This document shows positions 11,959 to 23,087 of a stretch of DNA of 64,000 nt, in pieces (position 1 is the stretch's first letter; each line of letters opens with the position of its first letter). Source of the stretch: Fennellomyces sp. T-0311. Its lineage: Eukaryota > Mucoromycota > Mucoromycetes > Mucorales > Lichtheimiaceae. Under the pieces are notes generated by a model. That model had not been told where the DNA came from, searched no databases, and saw nothing but the letters and a program-made list of their open reading frames with translations. The position numbers and the translations under genes are program-made. The DNA is taken from contig JALLLT010000046.1 of the NCBI GenBank assembly GCA_025266875.1, positions 265,283 through 329,282 on the forward strand. The letters are read 5' to 3'.

Positions 11959-12760
11959 TGGAAGTAGGTATCAGGCGCAAAAGTGTGAGAATAGCCTTGG
12001 GTAATTGTGTGAATACATTTTATAATTTTCTAGGGAACAAAGAGAACATATTGAAAGATTTGAAAATTTTCTCGTTTAGTTAGCAACATGAGGACAATGA
12101 AGAAAACCAGCATATATATGTGAACTTTTCCATATTAATCTATACCGTGTCCTTCATTTTTATAAATCAAACGATTCACTTGCTTATAACAATGACATCG
12201 TTATGAAATGTTAGTTATATGCTGTAGTCATTTAACGCCCCTTTCGACGGTACCCTTTAATAACTCTGTATATTCCCAGGATAATGACCATTTAAATCAC
12301 ATGGATCGATCCTAAAGAATACAATAAAGAGTTTCTGAGTATAAGTGCCGTTGAATAATGTCCAACATTAAGCACAACGCCTGACTATTAGTAGTGCTAA
12401 GGACAATGGTTCCTATCAGGTAGTGCTGCTATGACACTTACATTGCATTAATATAGTCCCTCGCAATCGAATTTCCGCCGTTGACATTGGAGGGTACGTA
12501 CCAGCAAAAACTAAACTTGGATTATGCTTATTATTCCAAGTAGCCAAGACCGTGTAAAATAGTATTCAGAAGTTATTTGGTTTGCTTGTATTAACACCTC
12601 GAAATAAAAGCTAATATAGTACTAGAAAGCAATGTATTGAACATTGTAATAAGGGAAGCTATGACAGATTATTATGCATAAAATTCGAATAGTATCACGA
12701 AGGACCTTACATAGTGACTTGTGTCACTAAGATCTCAACCTTAGAAACACCAACTGTTCT
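11959..12760. other. AT-rich intergenic stretch, no gene seen
   Basis: Divergent spacer between the minus-strand LRR gene and the plus-strand F-box remnant. No ORF or motif recognised. Confidence 0.5.
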
Positions 12761-12779
12761 TTGTTGTGCTGTGTTTCTA

Positions 12780-14560
12780 CTTTCCCTCGGACTATGTCGA
12801 AAAAAATCACGCAAGCATATGGAAGGGTTATCTCAGAATTTTCCAAATATCGAGCTGAAACAGTACAGCGGTACAGAAACCACCGTGTTGTCAAAAACAG
12901 AGTAAACCTAGGGAAGATCCAATGTTCTGCTCAGAAGCAGATACTTAAGCGATTGACATTTGCCGAAGGATATCTAGTCTCTGGAGACATTTATCGATGG
13001 CCAAGGAAAACCACGGAAGGCTCCGGACATCTATAATCAAGTATTGTACTCGGTACCAATTGCTGGTCGCTGCCCGCTGAAAGAGGAAATGGTTGCAGTT
13101 GCCGCCACACTTGCTGAGCGCCAATATGACTTTCGTAACCTGTGCCATTTGACAAATCGTGCTTAATATTCGAATATCTCGAACCAAGGGCTTTTAGAGG
13201 TTACGTACGTGTTTGTAAAGGACGGATTACATTTGTATTCTCACTATCTATCTTTTGGAAAAGTATATCAGTATGTGTATTCAGACCAGAAGATCTGCGT
13301 TTCGATTTATTATGCCCAGATCAAGAGTTGCGTCTACATGATACCTCGGTCGAAGTTATAATGAATGACCTACTTTTTATATTATCATACATTTATAATA
13401 AATCTGTTGGAGCCAAGAGTAAGTTCCCATTAAGTACAACAAAGATACAGACATATGCACTACTAGCAGTTGTATTATTTTAGATTTCATAGAATACTAT
13501 TTCCCGAGAAAGATACAAACCAACTGGCGCTCACATTTCGATCAATAGGCATACCGGTATCACGAGTGACGTTTATACTTCTCGACTAGGCCCAAGGCTG
13601 TTTCATTGATATTGCGTTCATTTTCCAGACTACAGCACATGTCATTTTCAAGCTGCGTTGCCTCGAAGCTATCGTATGTTTCTCCCACCGGTAGGTTACT
13701 CATTCCTGACATACTTAAAACTGGGCATTCAATGTGAAGCCAGTAAGTCTTGGGAAAATAGAGCATATCACAATCCAATGATCGGAATTATTCCCGGATG
13801 TACGAATCTAGAGCACTTACTACTACCTACCGGATGTGCAGATCATCAAAGTGAATGTATTATGAAGGCGCCCAAGTCTTGTCCTCGATTGAAAGCCATG
13901 AGCATAAACCATCAAGTGCGTATTCCTGAAGATATACCCGAAGACATCCTCGACGTTATCACTAGTACCATTGGCCGACCATCAGGGATGCGCAGACATG
14001 TACTTTGCACGATCTATATCCAGCTTAGAAATTCCGAGATGTATACAATTTACCGCAAAAGTCGAGCATCTGGAGAACTGTTGTACTTATATTACGAAGG
14101 TACGATGACTGCTTGTGAAACATCCCGAGTCTATGAGAGCAATGGTGGTTACCCAAATGCGACAGTTCGACTTGACGACTCATATAATTATTACAAAATA
14201 TGTCGGAGTAGTATTTATATGCAACAAGCATTGCGATCCTTTTTCTTCCAATGCCTGTTGCTAGAAAGAATAATACTGAAAAGCGCGTATTTCGAAACTA
14301 TCGCTTCGGGCTGTCCTTTGATTCCTCACTGAAAGTTTTTGGTATCAAGAAGCACTTTACGGCGTTTATAATGTATCGGTTTACTACAGGTTGAGGGTAG
14401 AAACCCATTTACCTCGGGATCGATATTGAAAGGGGCTATGCACTTGGACTGGTCCAGAGGCTTACCAATTCGAAATCACTGGATATCGTTAAGAACCTCA
14501 GTGGACAACGAATTAAACCAATGTCTCAACCCCATAATCAAAGAGATTATCAAATTCTAC
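12780..14560 (+). pseudogene. Decayed TPR / F-box / LRR protein gene (Pof3-like layout)
   Basis: Pieces of one protein appear in order on the plus strand but in shifting frames. At 12920-13010 is a TPR-like block ('AEGYLVSGDIYR'). Then, after a frame change, 'PRKAPDIYNQVLYSVPIAGR' and 'PLKEEMVAVAATLAERQYDF' run to an in-frame stop at about 13165. The F-box follows in another frame at 13170-13260 ('IFEYLEPRAFRGYVRVCKG', then 'LSIFWKS'), then 'LCPDQELRLHD'. From 13658 to 14332 an LRR-like tail contains 'IPGCTNLEHLLLP' and 'CPRLKAMSINH'. TPR plus F-box plus LRR is the layout of Pof3-type ubiquitin-ligase receptors. At least three frameshifts or stops make a working product unlikely. The exact ends are uncertain. 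Confidence 0.65.
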
Positions 14561-17500
14561 ATGAGCGCGGCAGATCCCTGATTATAGACAAACCTTATTC
14601 TGTATAGACAACACTCTCTCGAACTGTGCTTATAAAGTAGTTATTTATGTACTAAAGATATCATTTTTGTTTCATCGTTAATCTATGTAATAATGGGTTC
14701 GGAGTCCTGTTGTCTGGTTTCTACAGCAAACAATGCCTTAAACTAGAAATGGTCAATCTTCTATATCTCCCAAAAAAAGTGTAATTATAGGCGAAAACGT
14801 ATTCACATATAATGCTCTAATACGTGTATTTATTGCAAGTAACTTATATATTTAAAGCACAAAAAAGCTTGATTACAAAAACAAACGACTTTTTCGGAAT
14901 TACGTCTTCGTTGGACTCTAAAGCTAAAATATATAGCACTGATGTCATTGACATCTATTAAAAAAAGAAGCTTTTTGACAAACCCTTAGAGAAGTTTGAC
15001 AGTAATGTACTACGCAGGACCAGGATCGGGCAGTTACTCATATTAAGCCTGTTCCCGCACCCCGCCGGACCTAATAATAGCAGTCGCCGATATAAATACC
15101 GGCCACTGTGCATGTAACATGTGAAATTACGTAAAAGTGAGAAAAAGCGAATCTCGAAGCCGCGGCTGTGGCACTCCATGCTGTGGCACCCATTATGATG
15201 GTCATTCTGCCACTAGCTATGAACAAAGTGTATTGATGTACAGGGTAGTGCCTAAATATTATCAATATGCTTATTATAGAAAAAATAAAGCCATGCACTC
15301 CGCCAGCTCGCCAAGCACGTACGTAACGCCTTGGCATATGGCTTTTTCTCGCGGAAGGTTCGGACAAAGGTTATTGCCTTGTGTAATTGATGCCCGATAA
15401 TTTTATGCATGAAGATCCAAAGTATGGGTAAGGGAGATCATTAAGCACTATAACTCATTTGTAAAAATAGTGATTTAAGTTCACAAACAAAAACAGTATA
15501 ACCGAACATACATATGTAAAAGCAAGTAATATATGAGTTACATATACACTAAGATAAAGAGCCTTTTTGTGATGTAGACAAGCATGAGGTATTGCATTAA
15601 GCCCCATTACGTAGATGAGGTACCGGTTGCTAAAACAGGAACATGTTTCTATTCTCCCTTTATTTGAAAAACTTAAATTATTAGCCACGTTGTGCGATGG
15701 TCAGGGATGTGAGATTTTCTTTATAGTTCACGGACCGAACTGTCAGGGGCTATATGCAGCAAGACGGTAGGACCCCTGAAGATTTTCTTCGCGTGCCCAT
15801 CTTCTTGTATATACTCTGCATTTTGATCATGTTCTCGAATTTCGGTATCCAATATATGACTCACATATAGATTATGCATTTCTATATACAAAACATGATA
15901 TTTTTGTTTATGATGCAGCTTAATCAATTGTTTTTTTGAATGCGAGATCGATCGTGAGAAAATATCAAAAGCATTTCCCGATCAATCTATTGTTAATACA
16001 AAGTTGCAGGTCGTGCATCGGAACTGGATCTTTTTGAGAAACAAAAACATAATAACAATAGGAGAAATATTATCGACTGCAAGTTGTTGATCGGAAACTT
16101 GTGAAAAGTAATAGGTATAGGAAATTTTCCATTCGAATCGTCGTTAGGAGACTTATTTGTCCATGTGTCTTCTTTAACGGGCGTTAATATTTGTAATCAT
16201 CAATTTTTTGTCAAAACACCCATATAGAAATCATCAGTTGACATTTCTGCAGTAAAAGTGATTATTTTCGGTGCAGACGACTGGATTTAGAATGAAGCTC
16301 AAGTTATACTTAGTGATTATCCGGAACATAAACATACACAGGTACGGCGACTGTTCCGATTAATTTCAAGGGTAATAGCATGACGATTATCGTCCCAACA
16401 GAAGATACAAAAGCCAGTGTATGTGTATGTGTGTGTGTGTGTGTGTGGTACTGAAGTTACTGAAATTGCTTTTTTTTTACACGTAAGCGAACCACTTAGT
16501 CGGTTGCAAATAATAATGTCCGCCACATGAAACCGCAGCCATCACTGTACAAAGAACGATCGGTATAACGTCGTGGCAGGTAACACGGCAACCGAAAAAA
16601 ATGACGGTTAGATCGATGATAGAAAAAGGGAAACCTGGGGTTACTTTTCACGTTAATTCGTGAAATGGACCAATATAATTGTTATCAGTTCCATCACAAC
16701 TGAAAGTGTCAAAGAAGAACACTGCGTTCGTCATCATTCGTAATCTTGGCAGTCCCAGACCTGTCCCGTGGTTTAAACCAAATGCCCGTGATCAATGCAT
16801 TCGTTGGCATAGAAGGTTAATGCATGTGTTTAATTTTACGCATCTTCAAGCATATGCAGCACATATCGTCATGCCGAGAAAGAATGGCAAAACAAGTGAC
16901 TCTCTATCTCACGCTCCGCCTCTCCGCAATAAGTGAGAGTGGAGCCTTCCAGCAACAAATGAATATGGGGTCAAATGGTTACACGGCTTCGTTCAATTAA
17001 GGAAGAGGTTGGATATAATAATATTTCCGATTTCGCGCGCGAAAACAGATTCCAAGGACAGTTGCATTGCCTTGCATTCAAAAAGCCTAATAGGCGGAGT
17101 CGGCACGGTTTCTTTCTGTTGTGAGTGGAGGGAAAGAACTGGTACAACTTGGAGTGATACAAGTTTATCGCTTTTAAGTGGTTATATGAGAGTTTAAAGA
17201 CTGAAAAATCGTACGATAAATGTCGATCCCTACGATGATTTACAAATTGGATGTAACGCTTACACAGCAGGGCAAATGGCATTTATGGCCTTTGTGCAAA
17301 CACTACACGTCAATATTTCCCCGGTCAACAGCTAAATTTAGGAAAAAGTGATCGGAACTGTGGTACAGTTTGCCTTTTCGAAGCAAGAATCATCGTCAAG
17401 CTGCATTGCATATTCCAAGACATCAGAAGGATTAAAAAGAACGGTGACACGACATGGTCAAAGCCATATACGAGTAACCCGGCAATGTTTGTTGTTCGTG

Positions 17501-17735
17501 ACAGTGTCCGTGTTACAGGATATGCACAGTTTAGCAATGACATAGAAAAAAGTGGCTTTATTTATATGTATACTCGTAATTACAAAATGAATGATAGCAG
17601 CAGAGGAAGAAATACACACAAGTTGGGGGGGGGGGCTATAGCACAAGTTAAGAAGGGGAAGAGTGTGCGGTATAAATGGAGTGATTATGTACTATGGGGA
17701 TATCGTTGGATATAAAGGAGGCGATGGTACGTTAT
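14561..17735. other. Gene-poor AT-rich stretch
   Basis: No convincing gene on either strand. Contains a short TG microsatellite near 16425-16447 and a run of ten G at about 17626-17635. Short ORFs (up to ~100 aa) show no motif, no splice-supported extension and biased composition. Confidence 0.5.
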
Positions 17736-18032
17736 TTAGTGCGAGGTTGTACTGGATGTTGGCGACGGAAGGTACTTTTGACGTGGAACGAATGCATTTT
17801 GAGACGGAACGTAGACCCAGCAACGTGTACAGTAGTCGTCGGTATTCAGTGCCAAGATTCGACTGCAAGTGGAACACTTCTTATGACAGTTGGAGCAGAA
17901 CCAGTCTGCACCCAAGGCCTTGTTGCATGACCCGCATACGATGGAGGGCTCGTTGTCCGTGGCGACGTAGTCGGGATCGTCGAGATGTTCAAATGGCGAA
18001 GGCGATGAAGGAGGAGACGGAAAGTAATTCAT
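17736..18032 (-). CDS. Small Cys-rich, probably zinc-binding protein, unknown function
   Basis: A 98-aa ORF from the Met of 'MNYFPSPPSSPSP'. After a Pro/Ser-rich, acidic N-terminus it holds four Cys pairs: CGSC, then CSNC, then CSTC, and finally CTRC, with 'DWFC' and 'DDYC' before two of them. This fits two treble-clef or zinc-ribbon knuckles. An upstream in-frame Met (18086) would add a His/Thr-repeat leader encoded by an ACAC-type repeat, which looks like 5' UTR. A TATA-like element about 60 bp upstream of the chosen start supports a real gene. I do not recognise a named family; it could bind RNA, DNA or protein. Confidence 0.6.
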   Translation of the reverse strand: MNYFPSPPSSPSPFEHLDDPDYVATDNEPSIVCGSCNKALGADWFCSNCHKKCSTCSRILALNTDDYCTRCWVYVPSQNAFVPRQKYLPSPTSSTTSH

Positions 18033-18089
18033 TGGAAAAGAAAGACTTGTGTGTGTGTGTGTTGGAGGGAAACGTGGCAACAGCAATTG

Positions 18090-18104
18090 TATTTATATAT
18101 ACTT
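18090..18104 (-). promoter_or_regulatory. TATA-like element of the Cys-rich ORF
   Basis: Minus-strand reading TATATAAATA roughly 60-70 bases upstream of the ATG at 18032. Confidence 0.45.
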
Positions 18105-18539
18105 TTTTTCATGCACGGACAATGGCCGGTCGGTGGTTTTTTTTTTGTTGTTGCGCAAGGTGAGAGGAGAAAAAGTGAGCGGGCGAACGGATCGGCCGGC
18201 TGCCTCTATGCTGCTTTCTAGCTCTCTTCCCATGCAGCCAATGTCACACCGCTTTGTTGGGCGACAGAAAAAGAATTCCACGTGGAGACCCTTTCATATC
18301 CACGGCAACCCCTTCTGAGAGGTCGATCAACAGGAAATAGGGGAGTTGCAACACCCCCAACCTGAATTGCGCGCTGCAAAGTCGCCGAACTCCCTATTTA
18401 ATCATTGATATATATTTCTAAAAAGCAGGTTACAACTTGATGTCATGCGCTCACTCTATGCATGCACCCTCATGCACTTACCTAAAACCGCTTCGAAACC
18501 ACACCCACACAACTCTTTTTTTTTTACAATGATGCGCTT
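18105..18539. other. Intergenic, no gene seen
   Basis: Between the Cys-rich ORF promoter and the 3' end of RPAP1. Nothing recognised. Confidence 0.5.
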
Positions 18540-21500
18540 TTACTGTTTATTATTCAACAGATTGCGAATGTCTCGCTTCAAATTTTCCGGTGCATCATCT
18601 GCATGCTTCAAGAGCTCATCTACTGCAAACTGTCGCATCGCTCCTACCACCTTGTCTTCCGCCACCGCAGACATGTACGCCCTCAGCAGTGCGCTGTTGT
18701 GATTGGTTGATCCGCCAATGCACAATTCATTCGACTTGACCTTGATCGTTGGCAGAACATCGCGGTAATCGCTCCACAGCAAGTACTTGTAGTCGATGCT
18801 GCCAGGTTGGGTCACCACGTAGGCTAACAGACGTGCAAATCCGGCATGTCCGAAGGAAACTGAGGCATATTGCGCAACAAATGCCTGATAAAACTGATAA
18901 AACGGCTGTCGGATATGTGCCGATGATCTCCGCCATGCAGCTTCGAGAGAGCCCGCATCCGTCGGTCGTTGACACAATAGGTCAAGCCAGGAATTCATCT
19001 GACGAGTCACTCGATCATTCCAGAACACTTCTCCGTCCTTGTCATTGACCATAAAGACCTTCATCAGCGAGACAACTGCGATGTCATGCTCCACATTGCT
19101 TTCCAGCAAGATGGCTGCGGCTTCCAGTGTGGCTGCGATCACTTGTGCTGAGCTATGCGTACAGCTTTGTGCGAGGCGAGATTTGTCCATGTGGTACACT
19201 TCATCGATTGGTGAAAACACCCATGCAGTGACACTTGGAGAAGCATCTTGTTGCTCGGGATACACCAATGTTTGAAGCCGAGGTCCATTGTGGTCTAATA
19301 ATAGGGGAGATGCTTGCGATTCCCTTAAATAAAACGTAGTCAAAGCCGAGGCCACTTTGCTGTCCAACCGCTCTAGTACACATAACTGCACCAGTTTTTG
19401 CGCTAATTGCGTCTCCAATGTACCCACATGCGCGCTGCCCACGGTCGTTTCAAGCTCAGCTGCAGCGTACCCATGGCCCCAGAGCCTGATCCGGACAGAC
19501 CTGCTCTCCACATGGGAAGTCCACGTCCACATTGCTAATCTGCCAAGAAAGTCGCGGTTGTGGATGGGCTTGACAAGTGCCACCGCAGCCTCTAGTCGAG
19601 CATTGGCATCTGATTCAAACGTTTTCGCCGTCGCAAATGCACCCAGCAGTTGCACATACCGCAAGACGCTGTTGCTACATGATCTCACTGCCGCCGTCGA
19701 TCGTTCCATAGTAACTTTCCAGATATCCGCCGTTGTGATAGTATCATCCACCGATGGGAAGCGGTCAATGTAGCTTGCCAATGTTGCAAAGTATCCGAGA
19801 GCAGCATCCAAAACCATGGACGGTTCGCGGGTACGTAGGATGGCCAAAATGACTGGAATGAATGCAGTGGGTTGATGCCAATCAATGGCATGTGGCGGTG
19901 TTGTCTTGTGAGGATCTGCGGCGGCATGTAGTGATATCTCAAGTAAGCTGATTGTGGTTGCAGCGCGGGCATCGTCTAATTCGTTCATGGACAATCCGGC
20001 TCGCAGCCACGACATCATAGGTTCATGCAGATCTTGAAGCGCGGGCATCACCAGACCGTAGCATATAAGCACCCTAAGAAGTTTGATGGTTTCCACTTGC
20101 AATGCATACGCGCGCTTTTGCAGACTTGCGCATGCTGCTGCAGGTGATGTAGCAAGGTATCGTAAAAGACATGTTGCTTTAGCATTAATTTGTTCGGCCA
20201 CACGTCGACTGCCTTGTGCCAGCACCGTCAATAGTCGCACCGCAGCAAGGCTTGGATATGCATCGTCATTATCGTCCTCGGTCATTGGCCAATCGCACCT
20301 TAATATGCCCCAGTCAAGAATTTGATCTAGTAGATCGTGGTCCGTGATGGATTCACAAACTTCTGCACCTGATCGAGCGAACCGAATAAGAATGCGTACC
20401 AACTGACCAATCGATTTCGAATCCAATTCGCTGTTTTCGGATGTGAGATATCGGATACGTGGCAAAATATCCATACGCAGCAGTCCTTGGGTCAGATCAC
20501 GTTGCGCCAATTGTGCATCATCTTCTGGTTCTTCTTCTTCCTCAGTACCACGCAACTTATCCACCGTTGCAGCAAACTTTTCACCCAATCCTTTGGCATG
20601 TTCCTTGATTTTGATTTGAGGACGAGCAACGTAGCCGAAATACTCATTGAATTGCTCGACATCCAAGCTTGCATCTTGATCCAATTCATCGCCTTTTTCG
20701 AGAACAAGCGCTGCCATGGCTTGTACAGCGCTCACCAAGACCACCAAATGTCGATCATCCATTGCAGAACGTAGATAGATTGTGCATGCTAAATCAGGTC
20801 GCAGAAACAATGCCAGCACCTTATCCCAGAATTCGTCGCCTCGATTGACTTTGGCGTTTCGCAAAATGCGGGTCAATGTATTCAAAACCATGGTTCGTTG
20901 AGGCGCCATTTGGCTGCGAACAAGATGGAACAATTCGGCCAGCGTGTATCCCGCCTTGTCTGGTTCGTCGCCATGGTGATGAAGTCCTTGATGTACCGGT
21001 AAATCCGTGTTGGGATCCACCGGGTTGCCTTGGAAATCGAAACGGGTATGACGAAACATTTTATCGCTTTCAGTCATTTCTTCCTGTTCAGGTTGTTCTT
21101 GGGCTTTGATGTCGAATCGACTATCCATCCAGGCCAATTTTTCATATTCGGTCGGGACATCGGCGAAATATCTTTCCTTCATCACCATCAGATCCTCTTC
21201 TCCTTCATCCTCCAGGACGTGCTTTTGTCGTTTATTCATCAACATGGCGATCGAATCCTCGCTGAGGCTTTCCATGATTTCTTTCCGTGCAGCTTCAATT
21301 TCTTCTTCTGTCATGTTGGCAATGCGATCGATATTATCTTGTTCATAATCAGTGGTTGATTTCTTTGGTGCTGGTGATGCTGGCTGTGTTGGGTTATTCT
21401 TGGCGTCCATGCGCATTTTGAATAGACTGCGACGCGCTGGCTTGGGAAATCCTTGGACATGCTGTTTGGATCGCTCGGTGCCTGGCCTTACCGAGGGTGC

Positions 21501-21917
21501 TTCCACCTTGTCAACTTTATTTTCAGTCACGTCGCCAAGTACATTGCCTAGCAACGATGTCAGATCGAGCATTTTCTTTGACACGGGTACATGATCGCTT
21601 GAATCGGGAACAGTTTCAGGCCTGTTGACAGGTTTCAAAGCTGGCCTGTCGACCGTTTCTAACGCTGGCATGTCAACTGTTTCCAAAGCTGGCATATCCA
21701 CGGTTTCCAGCGCGGGCATGGACGCCAAAGCATCGTCTTGTTTGGCAGCTTGTCGTCGCTGCGCAAAGAGACTTTTCTTTTTGGTGGTAGTGGGAGGTGG
21801 ACCTCGAACTACCGATGCAGAAGGCTGTGTCTTCTTTTCAAAGAATTCGCGCTGAAGTTGTTCCAAATCTTCATCATCGTCTTCAGCGTTAAACTTTGGT
21901 CGGATCGATCGTTGCAT
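18540..21917 (-). CDS. RPAP1: RNA polymerase II-associated protein 1 (RPAP1/Rba50)
   Basis: RPAP1 helps assemble RNA polymerase II and bring it into the nucleus (yeast counterpart Rba50). The 1125-aa frame is intronless, unusual in this window. Residues 1-200 are charged and carry four near-identical tandem 8-residue units ending 'PALETVD'. The RPAP1 N-terminal motif follows at about 195-230 ('IDRIANMTEEEIEAARKEIM' then 'LSEDSIAML'). The RPAP1 C-terminal domain starts with 'RFDFQGNPV' and 'LPVHQGLHHHGDEPDKAGYT' at about 295-330. The remainder is alpha-helical and repeat-like, as in metazoan and plant RPAP1. The start is the first Met, next to the basic 'RSIRPKF' usual at this N-terminus. Divergent from MBF1, whose start lies about 165 bp away, so they may share a promoter region. 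Confidence 0.93.
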   Translation of the reverse strand: MQRSIRPKFNAEDDDEDLEQLQREFFEKKTQPSASVVRGPPPTTTKKKSLFAQRRQAAKQDDALASMPALETVDMPALETVDMPALETVDRPALKPVNRPETVPDSSDHVPVSKKMLDLTSLLGNVLGDVTENKVDKVEAPSVRPGTERSKQHVQGFPKPARRSLFKMRMDAKNNPTQPASPAPKKSTTDYEQDNIDRIANMTEEEIEAARKEIMESLSEDSIAMLMNKRQKHVLEDEGEEDLMVMKERYFADVPTEYEKLAWMDSRFDIKAQEQPEQEEMTESDKMFRHTRFDFQGNPVDPNTDLPVHQGLHHHGDEPDKAGYTLAELFHLVRSQMAPQRTMVLNTLTRILRNAKVNRGDEFWDKVLALFLRPDLACTIYLRSAMDDRHLVVLVSAVQAMAALVLEKGDELDQDASLDVEQFNEYFGYVARPQIKIKEHAKGLGEKFAATVDKLRGTEEEEEPEDDAQLAQRDLTQGLLRMDILPRIRYLTSENSELDSKSIGQLVRILIRFARSGAEVCESITDHDLLDQILDWGILRCDWPMTEDDNDDAYPSLAAVRLLTVLAQGSRRVAEQINAKATCLLRYLATSPAAACASLQKRAYALQVETIKLLRVLICYGLVMPALQDLHEPMMSWLRAGLSMNELDDARAATTISLLEISLHAAADPHKTTPPHAIDWHQPTAFIPVILAILRTREPSMVLDAALGYFATLASYIDRFPSVDDTITTADIWKVTMERSTAAVRSCSNSVLRYVQLLGAFATAKTFESDANARLEAAVALVKPIHNRDFLGRLAMWTWTSHVESRSVRIRLWGHGYAAAELETTVGSAHVGTLETQLAQKLVQLCVLERLDSKVASALTTFYLRESQASPLLLDHNGPRLQTLVYPEQQDASPSVTAWVFSPIDEVYHMDKSRLAQSCTHSSAQVIAATLEAAAILLESNVEHDIAVVSLMKVFMVNDKDGEVFWNDRVTRQMNSWLDLLCQRPTDAGSLEAAWRRSSAHIRQPFYQFYQAFVAQYASVSFGHAGFARLLAYVVTQPGSIDYKYLLWSDYRDVLPTIKVKSNELCIGGSTNHNSALLRAYMSAVAEDKVVGAMRQFAVDELLKHADDAPENLKRDIRNLLNNKQ

Positions 21918-22081
21918 AAGTTTTTTTTAGATACACAAGAACGGGTTGTGCGCAGTATTTCACCTCATTCGCAGCAGAAATCGCGTGACTTGCTGTGTCT
22001 GCCCTTAAATAGTCTTCCATCGGCTTTCTATAGCCTTCCTTTGATCGCCGTATTTTTTTCTTTATACACATCTGTTAAACC

Positions 22082-22765
22082 ATGTCTGGTGAGTAGATAA
22101 AGCCAAATCCAATGCGCCGGCAGCATGCTCATATTAAATCTCGGAAAAATAGACTGGGATTCCGTTACCGTTATCCGTAAGCGCAATGCTGATCGCACCA
22201 AGGTCACACGTAGCGAAAGCGATGTGAATGCTGCTAGAAGAGTAAGTTTGGCGGATTGTGGATCGGGAATGAAGGATGACGTATTTACAACACTCTTTGA
22301 TTAGGCCGGTGCAGCCATTAGCACTGAAAAGAAGAGTAAGTTTGTAAACGGCTGAGCTCTGCAACAGGGAGACTGATACACAATCTCATCTATCTTAGCC
22401 ATGACTAACGCTGGTCATGCCAACCGAGACCATCAGCGTATCGCCAAGCTCGATCGTGACAATGATGTGGCTCCCCCGGCCAAGGTCGATGTTTCCGTCG
22501 GCCGTGCAATTCAAAAGGCTCGTATGGAGAAGTCCATCACGCAGAAGGATCTGGCTCAAAAGATCAACGAAAAGCCCCAAGTCGTACGTATATTCAAGTG
22601 ACCACCGAGGCATAGGCTTACACACTATTCATTTAGGTCAACGAGTATGAGTCTGGCAAGGCTATTCCTAACCAGCAAGTGTTGGGCAAGCTTGAGCGTG
22701 CTTTGGGTGTCAAGCTGAGAGGCAAGAACATTGGTGAGCCCCTCACTTTTGGCAAGAAGAAGTAG
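22082..22765 (+). CDS. MBF1: Multiprotein-bridging factor 1
   Basis: Mbf1 is a conserved coactivator linking activators to TBP; it also guards against frameshifting at stalled ribosomes. Five exons (22082-22088, 22153-22241, 22305-22335, 22399-22583, 22637-22765) give 146 aa with exact phase. The first exon is only 7 nt (Met-Ser plus one base), and splicing yields '[13 protein letters not shown]', the standard N-terminus. The helix-turn-helix (Cro/C1-type) domain lies at about 75-130: '[20 protein letters not shown]', then '[19 protein letters not shown]'. The end 'FGKKK' is typical. Length matches the family. Confidence 0.96.
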
Positions 22766-23087
22766 AGAGATAGAGAGAGTGCAGTCAAGGAAGCTCCCCC
22801 TTCCAAACCAGTTATATACATATACAAGAAAGTGAGCGAGGATCCAATGGGTTTGTGACAAGGGCCAACACTGGGAGAGGGACTGTTTTCCCCCCTATAA
22901 ACATAAAAAGACGATACCGATAGACATCCAGCTTGGTAGATGCAAGCCCAATGGTCATTTCTCCTCTCTAACAAACAATGTACATTTTTTTCTATATTTT
23001 CGATCTGCTGCGACGTGTTGTTATGGTAACCGCAGCAATGGTTTGACACTTGTTACTCATGGTTACACCAGCGAACGGAGTTTTTTT
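22766..23087. other. Intergenic between MBF1 and the LRR gene
   Basis: MBF1 3' region followed by the presumed promoter of the next plus-strand gene. Nothing else recognised. Confidence 0.5.

Noticed and set aside
16971..17282. 103-aa minus-strand ORF
   Set aside because: No motif, isolated in gene-poor DNA, and the opposite strand is equally open.
22134..22364. 76-aa minus-strand ORF over MBF1
   Set aside because: Antisense shadow of MBF1 exons 2 and 3.
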